A DNA stretch of 64,000 bases. Source: Atrina japonica (taxonomy: Eukaryota; Mollusca; Bivalvia; Pterioida; Pinnidae). The position numbers and the translations under genes are program-made. The notes beneath the pieces are model-generated. The model saw only the letters and a list, made by a program, of their open reading frames with translations. It had not been told where the DNA came from and searched no databases. The stretch is taken from assembly GCA_030159075.1 (NCBI GenBank), contig BROG01000073.1:1242501-1306500 (forward strand). Reading direction: 5' to 3'. Below, piece by piece: positions 36,093 to 48,003 of this stretch; position 1 is the first letter of the stretch, and every line of letters starts with the position of its first letter.

Positions 36093-39000
36093 ATGGATAT
36101 GCTATACCACGCCTTGGCGGTAGTAGTTTTGGTTGGACTGGCTGATGCCACTTCCATACCTATTGCAAAATACAAACAACAATTACTTGATGTGCACAAT
36201 GAGTACAGAAGAATGCAGCATGGATCAGACATGCAGGAATTGGTAAGTTCACATTTTATTTTGCATTGTTTTATTGAACTTTAAGGTATATTATTTCAAT
36301 TGTATAAATCACATGTTTAAATACACATAAAAAGGCACTGACAATATTTCATTGTTATAAAAAAATATAAATAAAACTAAAGCGACACTGAACAAATTCT
36401 TGATAGATTGTCCAGATTTTACACGTAATGTATTGACATAAAGAAGATTTAAATAAGCGACAATTTGAGATATATGCTGTTAAAAATCAGTTTGGTGTCC
36501 TTTATGAGTTTTATGATACTATAAATTTGCTTTAGAATGTTACTTTTCAAATATTTTTTAACATTATACACTTGTGACAGAATTGGCGTTAAAATTGATT
36601 GACCGGATTGTTTACAATTCCCGCGCACGATGAATATGCAAATGAGTTTTTGGTCGAGTTGCGTATCTTTCCCTTACTGTGTATTGACAGATCTGGCTGT
36701 GAAGTTGGACATAGAAGTCGCGTCATTCACGTGACCTTAACTGATGAGAAACTTGCGGCAGTGTTTGAAGTTGGGGAAATGTTTTATATGCACACATACT
36801 GGCCTAGAGATTTAAGGCTACTGATGTGAAGCATAGTTTAAGGGTACAATACTGTCCTCTTCCATAGAAATTTAATATCGATGAAACGATGTTTATAAGC
36901 ACAAAGTTTTATGATCATATCGCTGATCTATGTAGTGTGTTGCATAATGAAAAAGCTATCAGTACTCACGTTAGGCCGCATATCTCTCCGATTTTAAGTT
37001 ATTTTTTGTTAAACCTAATTTTACCATAATAAAAAGTAACTTGAAATCGTTGTAGAAGTTCTGCCTATACTCAAGTGTGATATAAATGGTAAAGAATGTG
37101 AAAAAGGTGTTGTCGTTGTCATTATTGTTCTTATTCGAAATAAAATTGGGTGATTCACGCAGGCTTTTGCTAATTTGGAAACGTTAGAATTAACATGTAT
37201 TTTCTCAGTTAAAAGGCTGATGTCATATTGTGAAAGTAAATTCAAATTTTACGACATGGCAGTGGTACCCTTTATTGAAATCAACTTGCCATATATTTCA
37301 ATGTACACAATGTATATTTTTTCAGTATACTGAGTGTATTTTAATTCATTAAATCTTAACGATTACCATCAAGTCGTATCAGTACTTTCAGTTCTTTGAT
37401 TATTTGATTAACCATAAACTTAATTTTTCCAGAAATCGATTTTGAAGGATCAAAATACTATTTTCACGTAACTATATCTTTCCACGATAACTGGTTTATA
37501 TAAGGAACTCACAAAACATATTATATGATATATGTCTTTTTCACCACCTCTTACGTGGGAAAGATCTCCGATGCCTGTTATTAACCACCTCTTACGTGGG
37601 AAAATATTAGATGCTATATCTTTTGTTCACCAACTCTTACATGGGAAAGATCTTAGACGCTATATCTCTTATCTACCACTTCTTACATGGGAAATATTTT
37701 AGATGCTATATTTCTAATTCACCACCTTTTACATGGGAAAGATCTTGCATGTTATATCTCCTATTCACCACCTCTTACATGGGAAAGATCGTGTATGTTA
37801 TATCTCTTATTCACCATCTCTTACATGTGAAAGATTTTATATGCTATATCTTTTATTCACCAATTCTTACATTGGAAATATATTTTATGTTATATCTCTT
37901 ATTCACCACCTCGTACATGGGAAACATCTTATATGCTATATATCTTATTCATCACCTCTTACATGAGAAACGTCTTAGATGCTATATTTCTTATTCATCA
38001 CCTCTTACATGGGAAAGATCTTGTATGTTATATCTCCTATTCACCACCTCTTACATGGGAAAGATCTTATATGCTATATCTCTTATTCACCACTTCTTAC
38101 ATGGGAAATATTTTAGATGCTATATTTCTAATTCATCTCCTCTTACATGGGAAATATCTTAAATGCCTGTTATTCACAATTGATTGTTTTATAGGTATTT
38201 TATTATTATTTTTATTATTTTATATCTCTTATTCACCACCTCTTACATGGGAAAGATCTCTGATGTCTGTTATTCACCACCACTTACGTGGGAAAGATCT
38301 CAAATGCCTGTTATTCACCACCTCTTGCATGGGAAAGATCTTAAATGCCTGTTATTCACAATTGATTGTTTTATAGGTATGGGATGACGAACTCAGTAAC
38401 ATAGCAGCAGGCTGGATTAAACAATGCAGATTTGATCATCAAAGGAAAGGTTATGGTGAGAATCTTGCCTTCGATACCAATCCTAAACCTAACGAAGAAC
38501 TGATAAATAGTTCGATGAAACTTTGGTACGATGAAATAAAGGATTATAGGGGAGGGTCATGTGCACCCTATTCATGTCATTACACACAGGTGAGTCATCT
38601 CCTTTAATTAATGTCGCCGTAAGATATTATGGCAATATCATGTTTTATTTGTATAAATATATAACAATCATACATATTACATAGAATATATACAGTTCAC
38701 CCCAGAAATACCGCCACCTTTGATTTTCCTGAATTTTGGCGGTATAACGGGTTTGGCAATATATTGAGGTTTCTATTTTCGTGGTGTAGTCGTTCTCATC
38801 ATGACATGTCTTTAGTCCCTGTTGTATATCATATCCCGTTTACAACTCACAATTGTAAATATCGAATATTTTGTCTATTGTTTAAGTTTGGACAATTTAC
38901 CAGCCTATTAAAATGGCCAAAATTAAACCGTCCAAAATATGTATATGTTCGACGACCGGAAAATCTAGTTCTGTTTCTAACATTAACCCGGAACCCGAAA

Positions 39001-42000
39001 CACTTTGTTTATACAAACGGATATCAGTTTATGACACTCGATATTCGAGTTATATCCCTTTGCAGTCAAAGTATGAAGTAAACAAGCTACTGTCAGCTAA
39101 CACTAACAGTTTTATTCACACCTGGGTTTTTTTCACCTGGTCTGGCGATATATATTCGAGGGATTCAACATGTATAAATGACAATATGTACTGGATAATC
39201 GGCGGCGGATGGCGGTATGCGGGTTTTAGGGTTACAACCTGGGAATTTTAAGGGAGGAAATCCGTTCTTCAAGAAATAGAGGCGTTTTGCGGGTTTGGCG
39301 TTATAACGGAGGGCGATATAATGGGGGTGAACTGTATTACATATAATTCGTATATATACATATTGTATATAATACATTACATATAATATATATTACATAT
39401 AATAAACATTGCATATAAAATACATTGCATATAATACAAGTAGCATATTATTATTATTACATCATGCAGTAAAACTAGCTTTAGCGTCCACTAGTGTATA
39501 AGGACCACCTGCTTTCCCAAAAGTACCATTTGCGTACAAATCAACCGGGAAGACCTCAATTGTGATCCGGAATTGAACCGTTTTGTTCCTGTATTAGTCT
39601 GTAATAAACATGCGCACAACTTACTTTCACATTTAAAAGTACCACGCATGGTAGCCTGGTACAACGCATGGTATATATAATAATGATATTAATTTATTTA
39701 TAAACGATAAAATATTAATTTTTTTTTAAAAATAACATTCCACAGATACTAGATCCTGTACAAAAGTACCTTTGTACAAACTAATGTAAATCTAGAATCT
39801 ATTACGCTAATGAATAAACAGATAGATCTTGTCATTCTAGATTTATTCAGTTTTGTTCTGTCCGTAAGAGGGTCATTATATACAAGTTTCACTGTAAAGC
39901 ATATTACAAGTAATATATATCATATATAATACATATAATACATATTACATATAATGCGTATTACATATAATAAACATTGCATATAATACATTTATCATGT
40001 TAAACACATTACATAAAATACATATTACATAAAATACATATTACATAAAATACATATTACATAAAATACATATTACATATAATATACTTTACACAAAATA
40101 CATATAATATACATTGCATATAATGCACATATCATGTTAAACATTGTATATAGTACACATTATATAAAATATACATTACATATAATATACTACATATAAT
40201 AGCATGTTAAACATATTGCATATAATACGTATTACTTGTAATAACATTTGTATATATCAAACAGTTAGTTTGGGCCACAACAGAGAAGGTTGGATGTGCT
40301 ATCGAAAAGTGTAACAGTTTGAGCGCGTTTGGGAGTGGCTATAATAACGCATGGTTTCTTGGCTGTTGGTATACACCTAGGTAAGGCGTTTTGTTCATTT
40401 GAATTTCAAACTTTTTGTCATTATTTAAACTATTTGAAATCAGAAGCATTATAAGTTAAACTGTACTCATACAGACTAATTTTGGTTTAAAATTATCACA
40501 ATTCAACTTTAATTATTTCACATGAAGATCACTTATTTTAAAACATTTCATAACTAAAAAGTAAAAATACCACAAATAAGTAAAAAAAACAAGAATTTAG
40601 ATGCTTAATTGAAAAGCTAAAACACAAATTTACCTTGTTTAGGCTATATGAGTGAAATCTCGCAGATCAAAATCATTTCATTTTTCAGTCTAAAGCAGAA
40701 AATCATCATATGAAATATAGTATGAAGTTATATGAGTGGTCCAGAAAGTAACATCTGATCTATTACGGCATGCGATTCCATTCAAAATATTATCTATCAC
40801 ATGACTATGTGTATTATTAAAGAATGATATATACCTATACTTACATTCTAGTGCACATAGTAGAGATGGTGTTGGAAGCAAGGCAAATGTACTACTCCAT
40901 CTCTACCATATTATCAGACAATATTACCCTCAACAGAGGACGATATTCGATTTAGTACATCACTGATACGATATTAAAGAAAGTAAAATAACAGATCGTA
41001 TTGATTTATCATCAATAGCAATAGATCTATATATTGCACATAATACTGACTGTAAAAAAATTGATTCAGTGTTTGGCTAATGAAAGTTAGTGTGACGGTT
41101 ATTAGGTATAGTGACGTCCCTATTTCTGAAAAATAGACGATAAATAATATACTGAGTACACAGCATTCATTCAACTAATCAAAATTTAAGAAGCTATCAC
41201 GTGACGTTCTAATATACGCGGTAGAAGCTTATACATGTAGAGTATGGCATAATGTCCTGAAATAAAGTTTGTGTTATACGGATCATATTTAAAATAAATG
41301 ATTGTTTTATCGTGCTTCAGAGGTAATATGGGGACACAGAATCCGTTCAAGTCAGGAAAGGACTGCTCTCATTGTCGTACAGGTCAAACCTGCGATAAAG
41401 GTTTATGTTTCGGCAAGTATTTTGTTATTATCTGTTAAACATTAAATCTTTGACCCCATAATTTACTAAAATAACTACTACTTCTACTGTACTACTTACT
41501 ACCGCTACTGCGACTACTAATAGGATACTACTACTACTAATGCTGATCATAAATCTCAGGTTCGGGAATGGTCAATTTTGAAATGAATAATCGGAACCTT
41601 TAACTAAGGCCCTCACCTGTATTCCAAAAAAGTTCCCTTTTGACCTAAAAAATTACTTTTACGGGTTACTCGATTGTAGCATTGAGTCCGTAAAGGGAAA
41701 ATTGATGATACACATATTTAGCATAATTCTCCGTTTCTAGATTATCTTTTACTGGGGAATGTTACTTTTTACATGATTTGGGGTACCGTAACTCGTTACT
41801 CAGAAAAACCTGCATCCTATTCTAATATACCCTATGAATATGCATAATTTCCTTATGGCGTAATGTGAAGCTCATGAATAAAAAGGTACCATATTTCTCC
41901 ATATGATAAGCACTTAGATCGACTATAATGACACTGAACTGGTTTTCAAAATTTCTTCTTACACGAAACATGCTTGTTATATAGGTAGTTCACAAGAAGG

Positions 42001-42139
42001 ATCCGAACAGGGATCGGAACAAGGATCACAATGTGAAGATTCGAACAAAAACTGTGCCGACTGGTCTACGAGAGGAGAATGTCAAAGGAACCCTAACTGG
42101 ATGTTGTCGAATTGTAAAAAATCTTGTAAACAGTGCTGA
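36093..42139 (+). CDS. Secreted CAP-domain protein with C-terminal ShKT domain
   Basis: Coding exons: 36093-36242, 38377-38589, 40265-40380, 41321-41412 and 41985-42139; all phases agree, giving 241 aa. Residues 1-20 form a signal peptide (MDMLYHALAVVVLVGLADA). The CAP (CRISP/antigen 5/PR-1) domain follows: LLDVHNEYR, CRFDHQ, YGENLAF, the family signature CHYTQLVWATT across exons 2-3, and FLGCWYTPRGNMG. The His/Glu cavity residues of the family (FDH, GEN, HYT) are present. After a Cys-rich hinge (CSHCRTGQTCDKGLC) and a Ser/Glu/Gly-rich linker, exon 5 encodes a six-cysteine ShKT domain ending KQC-stop. The protein should be secreted and disulfide-bonded; its role cannot be read from sequence. 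An in-frame ATG at 36078 is an alternative start, but TTTTAG before 36091 suggests that base begins the exon. The last coding intron is GC-AG. Confidence 0.9.
36378..37274. mobile_element. Possible inverted-repeat element in CAP intron 1
   Basis: TAAAGCGACACTG at the left and CAGTGGTACCCTTTA at the right form an imperfect inverted pair about 0.9 kb apart. No clear target duplication was found. A 76-codon ORF (36599-36829) inside has no recognised domain. Confidence 0.3.
37537..38345. repeat. 46-bp minisatellite in CAP intron 1
   Basis: About seventeen copies of CACCACCTCTTACATGGGAA, AGATCTTATATGCTATATCT, CTTATT. Three frames rotate every copy, which produces long shadow ORFs. The array runs up to within 30 bp of the exon 2 acceptor. 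Confidence 0.92.
38171..38194 (+). other. Duplicated (decoy) 3' splice site
   Basis: The sequence through TTGATTGTTTTATAG|GTAT is identical to that of the real exon 2 acceptor at 38376, 182 bp (about four array units) downstream. The identity spans roughly 41 bp. Splicing here would add about 22 codons of intron and then a stop. Confidence 0.75.
38693..39334. mobile_element. Non-autonomous pogo-like element in CAP intron 2
   Basis: Terminal inverted repeats CAGTTCACCCC / GGGGGTGAACTG are flanked by TA on both sides (38691-38692, 39335-39336), the target duplication of the Tc1/mariner-pogo group. Subterminal GGCGGTATAACGGGTTTGGC (38738-38757) and GCGGGTTTGGCGTTATAACG (39289 on) share motifs. 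No transposase is encoded; the 105- and 112-codon ORFs inside look non-coding. Confidence 0.75.
39340..40255. repeat. Degenerate TACATATAATACAT repeats
   Basis: Two blocks (39340-39445 and 39900-40250) of short imperfect ACATATTACATATAATACAT units in CAP intron 2, separated by ~450 bp of non-repetitive sequence. Confidence 0.8.
40381..41320 (+). other. CAP intron 3
   Basis: 940-bp GT-AG intron (CCTAG|GTAAGG to GCTTCAG|AGG). No element is recognised in it; the short minus-strand ORFs are chance. Confidence 0.7.
41413..41984 (+). other. CAP intron 4, GC-AG type
   Basis: The donor reads TTCG|GCAAGT and the acceptor TTATATAG|GTAGT. Only the GC donor keeps frame; the nearby GTATTT donor at 41418 would produce an immediate stop. 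The intron contains an imperfect CTA trinucleotide run near 41470-41545. Confidence 0.75.
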
Positions 42140-44500
42140 GGTAATTTGAGGTCATACGGGATCTTATTCATGAAACCATGTCATTATACTAGAAAGCAAT
42201 TTGATACAGTCTTGAAAGTACAATACGCGATTCAAAGAAATGAAATCTTAAAACCACTCTTTCTCATAATTTTCTCTGTAACTTAGTATGTTGTTTGGAA
42301 GGTTGTATTTCCAGTTCAGATGCACGTGGCGATAAAGTGCCTAACTCATCAACCTCTGAAAACAATGGACTCTTCTAAAATTAATGACCAGTCCAAATGT
42401 GTCTCTAGGGGTAAATTGGGTAACCTTACATATGACAAAGTAAAAGGCATCTTATTTGTTGCGGATATGATATTCATCTTTTCTCTTGCACTTCGTCTAT
42501 TATCAGAATATAAATACTGTTGAATACTGGTACAATATGAATTATTTTCTTTCTGTCATGCTCCAAAGTACTTATTTATTCCAACGTTGTTGCTTAGTTA
42601 CGGTTCTATGTATTTGATACATGGCTTAAGGAGGTTTCCTAACTTCAACTGAGTTTATTCTATCTTGTAGTGCTTAATTATTTAATTAGTGTCATACAGT
42701 TTACTTATGCTATGGATCCGTAGGTAAATCGTGCCACGCCTACTGTGTCGCCACAAAACCTCGTACATGGGACCCGTGGCTTACGCTCTGGAGTTGAAAT
42801 ATTGTAACCACGTAAATCTATGGTTATTAGAATATCGAATGAATAATACAAATGATGACGATAATATAAATAATTATTGTGACTTTTTAATGAATTTCGC
42901 ACTGACGGTTGGTGGATCCCGGAATATTCGTAATCACACCAGTGTTCCGTACATAGGCCTAAGACCTAACTATCTAAAACACGAAAATGTATAACATATA
43001 TAGTACTGTGATAATCCATTCAGTGTGTTAATTATGTGTTAATTATAGTCCATAATTGATAAGTAATCCTTTAAGGTATAAAACAATCATCTGACTGATT
43101 TGTCTCACTTGTCCAGACAATTAGGATTAGTCTGTGGCAGGTTGCACTTCAGGTAGAGTCTTATTAAGTAGAATAGATCAATAACCGAGATGCAAATGTA
43201 CACAATAACATTGACACTTGGCAACACTGAAATAGTTAATGTAAATTGTCCAAAATGTTTATTTCTAAAATTAAACGTGAAGCTAAGAATGTCCTACATT
43301 TGCTGTATAATTTTGCTCGGTCACAATATTATGAAGTTATGTCTGTTCAGTAAGGTCCAGTTTATTTCTAGATACAAGAAATATCGACTTATTATTTTCA
43401 CGGAAATAACTAAAGGCAATAAATTATTCTATTAAGTAAACATTTCATCCACAGGTAACAGGCGCAATGACAGAGATATGAGGAAGAGTTCAGAGGTAAT
43501 ATACTACTGTTTTTATTAATATACAACAATATTATACATATTTTACACTACATTTCACCAAACCCTGCAAAAGAAATAAGATCGTGTAAATAAACACGAA
43601 TCTGTATCGTATCAATCACCCAAGTCGTTTGTATTAATATGAAAAATCACAGATATCAATGTATTCATCTTCTTGATGTTTGGTAAACAATAAACAAATC
43701 TGGTGAACATTGGACACACATTGTAGTTATTGAATCAGTCCAAAATATTAATATAACCATCGTCAGCACATTGATTAATGATTATGTGAAATTTACAAAT
43801 GTTCTCATTAAGTCTGAAATATCCAGATATCAAAGTATCAAGCATAAGGAGCTTTGGGATCCAATATGCAAATCTGGGAAATATTGGACAAACGCGGACC
43901 TCTGGAAATATAGAGGTGGGATCAGGTGTCATGTTGGAGTAAGCATACCCTATTGACCGGTCACACCTGCTGCGGATCCACAGTCAAATAAAATTAAATA
44001 CGTTACAGATAAATCCTCGTCACAATTGGTACAGACGACCATTTAACACCGACAATCGAACAGGTAAGATCAGGTGTCATGATGCAGTACGCATGCCTTG
44101 TGACCGGTTACACCCGCTGCGAGTCCTTTGTCAAATTAAAATAAAATAAGTGAGGAATGAATCCTTGTCACACTAGATTACGACAATTCAACAACCGTCG
44201 TCGAACACGTAATACAACAATTCATTCGGTGAATCGATAGTTATAGGTAATGAAATCAATTGATGTTGTTAGAGTAAAAAGATTGAAATTATATAATTTT
44301 CTATTTTACAGTTTGAAAAAGACAAAGTGACTGCATGGATAGTGGAATAGTGAAGTAGATAGTTGGGATAGTGATGTAGTCTGACTAAAGTCAAAATGTA
44401 CAGACTACGTTGGCTGCTGTTGAAGACTTTGCTGAATAATTCTGTTTAAACAATCGATGCACTGTGTATCCAAGTATAACTAGTTTTATTAAATTATAAT
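42140..44500 (+). other. Possible 3' UTR exons of the CAP gene
   Basis: Directly after the stop, TGAG|GTAATT is a donor. ATCCACAG|GTAACAGG...CAGAG|GTAATA delimits a 41-nt exon at 43455-43495, and TTTTACAG|TTTG opens a last exon at 44312 with ATTAAA at 44488-44493. Splice signals are good but there is no coding to test them. The apparent introns hold an unsupported ORF (42320-42523) and PLE fragments. Confidence 0.35.
43632..44232 (+). mobile_element. Degenerate PLE 3' units
   Basis: 43632-43710 is a weak copy. 43820-44060 is a clearer one (ATCCAGATATCAAAGTATCA, ACGCGGACCTCTGGAAATAT, AGAGGTGGGATCAGGTGTCA), followed by a second partial copy from 44068 (AAGATCAGGTGTCATGATGC). Confidence 0.75.
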
Positions 44501-44563
44501 TGCAATTTATGTTGTTGTTTTGCCTTGTGGTATATATCAGGGGGTGTAAAGATATGACAGACA

Positions 44564-44567
<4 letters not shown>

Positions 44568-44646
<79 letters not shown>
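44568..44646. repeat. (TA)n microsatellite
   Basis: Uninterrupted TA dinucleotides. Confidence 0.98.
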
Positions 44647-44649
<3 letters not shown>

Positions 44650-45080
44650 AATATATATAATTGTCTTATGAAATTCTGTGTACAAAATAATTTTCCACGA
44701 CTAAATTTATATATAAAAAAAAGAACTGACACTGAATGAGGTTTGACTGTGGCAGTGTAAGGGTTAATGAAGGTACTTAAACAAAGTTTGAGAAATGTTT
44801 CTGTAATTTTCTGTTGAATGGAAAGGTGGCAAATTCGTTATTTTCGCCTCCAAACAAAGCTTGAGATATGTTTCTATGATTAACTGTTGAATGTTTAGAA
44901 AGATGACAAAGTCGTTACCCATGCATCCGAGTCGGGAAATACAGACCTCCGGCGTGTGACATGAAACCATATCACCCGTAGCAAAACGTAGATAACTAAG
45001 AATATATATAATTGTCTTATGAAATTCTGTGTACAAAATAATGTCCACGACTAAATTTATATAAAAAAAAAATTGTTCCC
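44647..45080. repeat. ~80-bp direct repeats flanking an internal duplication
   Basis: 44647-44727 and 44998-45078 are nearly identical (shared ATTGTCTTATGAAATTCTGT and CCACGACTAAATTTATAT). Between them AAACAAAGTTTGAGAAATGT and its diverged copy AAACAAAGCTTGAGATATGT start two ~75-bp tandem segments (44779, 44852). Confidence 0.8.
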
Positions 45081-46295
45081 TTTCCGCTTTCATATTTTAT
45101 ATCAATCTTCAGAAGGATTATTTCACTGTACTGTAACTATGCATTACAGTAATGTAATATGGCGTCCTTTTATGTAAAATGAGTTCATGTCGTTTATGGC
45201 ATTTTATGTGTCCCGGTTAGTTCTGGTGTGAGTGTATTAATAGTACTGTATCAGATAGCTGTCTATAGTACTTTTCACATCGCTATCCAAATTACATTGC
45301 CATTTTTATTATAGACAAAATATAGAAAAAAAATCATACGTAATCGATAAATAATAAAAAGCAAACATACATTCGTTTGCATTGAATTTAACATACATAG
45401 TGCGTGCATATAGTAGATGATAAAATAACATTTTTGACTCTCCAGTGATCTTTGTATATTTCAAAAGATCGTATTACCAAGCAATTAATAAAGTAACGAA
45501 CAAAAATGTCAATATAAACATATCAAAAAGAAAATGAAGTACAAAAGATGACTGTTTATTAAACTAAAACAAGTTAATCGCACATGAATGAGTAATGTTT
45601 TTCAAACCATGTACAAAGGAAGATAATTCTATGTATCAAAATGTCACTTCATTATAATGAATCAACACGAGTTACCTCATCTTTTCATATACCTGGCTAG
45701 ACCAGCGGTGCTAAAAATATTTTTGTTATTTGTCGCATCAAGAACAGAAAGGTTGTGGTTAAACTCATTTGGTCCAAATGCAAAATCTTTGATTCTTTTT
45801 TTGTTCAGACCAATCTCAAACCTTATAAATCAGTCTAACAGATAATACAGGTATTACGCAAAACATTTTGAAAACCCATGTAATGTTAATTACATGTAGT
45901 ACTAGAAGTAAAATGCATTTTGCATAATAATAACTTAACTGTTTAGTATTCAGGCACATTGTCCTTTGTTTATCCTCTGTGTATATCTCTGTAGTAAAAA
46001 TAATTGTCTGTACAGCAATGGCAAAAATATTTATTTGCAATTGAAAACAGGATGATCAGCTATATATAATGTTTAGTGTATATATTTATGTTCTATTTTA
46101 GTTCTATTTAAGTAGTATAAATGTTAGCGTATCAGAACAAGATAGAACAGGTGGACAATACATCGAAATTCTGAATTGATATATGACGTATAATGGTTGG
46201 CATATACATGTACATCTGTTCGTTAGACGAAAACCTAGCAGCACCACAACCACAATTGTAAAACAATAGTCACCTACATTGTATATTAATTTAAC
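45081..46295. other. No gene seen
   Basis: AT-rich, with nothing recognisable. Confidence 0.5.
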
Positions 46296-47085
46296 ATCTC
46301 AGATACCAAAGTATTAATTTTCTAGATGTCCAGGATATAGACATTGTATATTAGTATAACATCTCAGATACCATAATTTTCTAGATGTCCATATACACAT
46401 CTCATATTAGATACCTCAGTAATATTTTCTGTATGTCCAGGATATAGACATTGTATATTAGTATAACATCTCAGATACCATAATTTTCTAGATGTCCAGG
46501 ATATAGACATTGTATATTAGTATAACATCTCAGATACCATAATTTTCTGTATGTCCAGGATATAGACATTGTATATTAGTATAACATCTCAGATACCATA
46601 ATTTTCTAGATGTCCAGGATATAGACATTGTAATTTATAACATCTAGATGATGTCCAGGATATAGACATTGTATATATTAGTACCATAACATCTCAGATA
46701 CCATAATTTTCTAGAATGATGTCCAGGATATAGACATTGTATATTAGTATAACATCTCAGATACCATAATTTTCTAGATGTCCAGGATATAGACATTGTA
46801 TATTAACACCTATACCATAATTTTCTATCTCAGGATATACATTGTATAATTTTAACATCTCAGGATACCATAATTTTCTAGTGTCCAGGATATAGACATT
46901 GTATATTAGTAGATACCATAATTTTCTGAATGTCCAGGATATAGACATTGTATATTAGTATAACATCTCAGATACCATAATTTTCTGGATGTCCAGGATA
47001 TAGATAACATATAAAGATACAATTCATCTGGTAAAAATTGGACAAACGCAGACCTCTGGAAATCAAGAGGTGGAATCATGTGTCA
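46296..47085 (+). repeat. 59-bp array grown from a PLE 3' end
   Basis: About twelve copies of ACATCTCAGATACCATAATT, TTCTAGATGTCCAGGATATA, GACATTGTATATTAGTATA. The core is the first ~40 bp of the PLE 3' unit (CTCAGATACC...GTCCAGGATATAGA). The last copy continues into more of the unit (GGACAAACGCAGACCTCTGG, AAATCAAGAGGTGG). Confidence 0.9.
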
Positions 47086-47914
47086 TATTACAATACAAAT
47101 TAGACGGACAACAAAAACACAAATTAATTATCTGCTATCAAAATGTCAAAAGACATGCCATGTTTCAACATGCATTTATGGAGATCTAAACAGGGTAAAA
47201 GTTGTAAATGAGAAATCTTTAATGGTTTCAAAAGTAAATGGATAAGAAGAATCCTTTAATATTATAAAAAGACTGGACATTTCACGAATTTATACAGTAA
47301 ATAAAATCAATAATATTTGATGGACATTAATTCCGGCGTCCTGTGATTAACAACAAACCATAGACTTATAAAGAATGGTACTACAATGAAGTGAAATATA
47401 TCAGTGACAGTTTGTAAGAACATAATTCTTTACTGAATTAAAACAATTTTTTTTTTTTTAAAATCAACCTTACCACTACATTTTTGCAATATAATTATAG
47501 TATGTGTAATTATGTAAAAGCTGCATTAAATGTTCTTGGCATAGGTATACAAAACAACAAACCTCGATAAGTAGACCGTTTTACCATTTCATATAAAACT
47601 ACTGTTCAATCAAAAATGTCATAAAAGTATGTAAATTTTACTTACAATCAATGTACATAAAATATTTAATGCATTCCAACAAAAATCAAATACCAACAAG
47701 ACTTTATTATCACATATATCTGGAGCAAGGGATTCTTTTGCTAAAATTCGTGAGTGTAAATTTGACGTAAGTTGTCACTCATATATACATAAGTATTCAG
47801 CACTGAAAATACGTTTGACGGGAGATAACTCTTGTGATGTTGTACATATTTCACTATTTTTTTTTTGCATTGGGATAAGCATATTTATCATATACGACCT
47901 TCATACTGAAAACA

Positions 47915-47919
<5 letters not shown>
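47086..47919. other. No gene seen
   Basis: AT-rich, with nothing recognisable. Confidence 0.5.

Positions 47920-48000
<81 letters not shown>
47920..48000. repeat. (TA)n microsatellite at PLE break
   Basis: TA array that ends where PLE copy D begins, as at 8682. Confidence 0.98.
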
Positions 48001-48001
<1 letters not shown>

Positions 48002-48003
48002 CT

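Noticed and set aside
36599..36829. Extra exon or nested gene in CAP intron 1
   Set aside because: No splice sites in phase with the CAP exons; exons 1 and 2 join directly in frame (MQEL|VWDDEL).
37611..38387. ORFs of 183 and 147 aa in CAP intron 1
   Set aside because: The 46-bp minisatellite rotates frames and lacks stops; the region is between two well-supported exons.
38764..39251. ORFs of 105 and 112 aa
   Set aside because: They lie within the pogo-like non-autonomous element and show no transposase motif.
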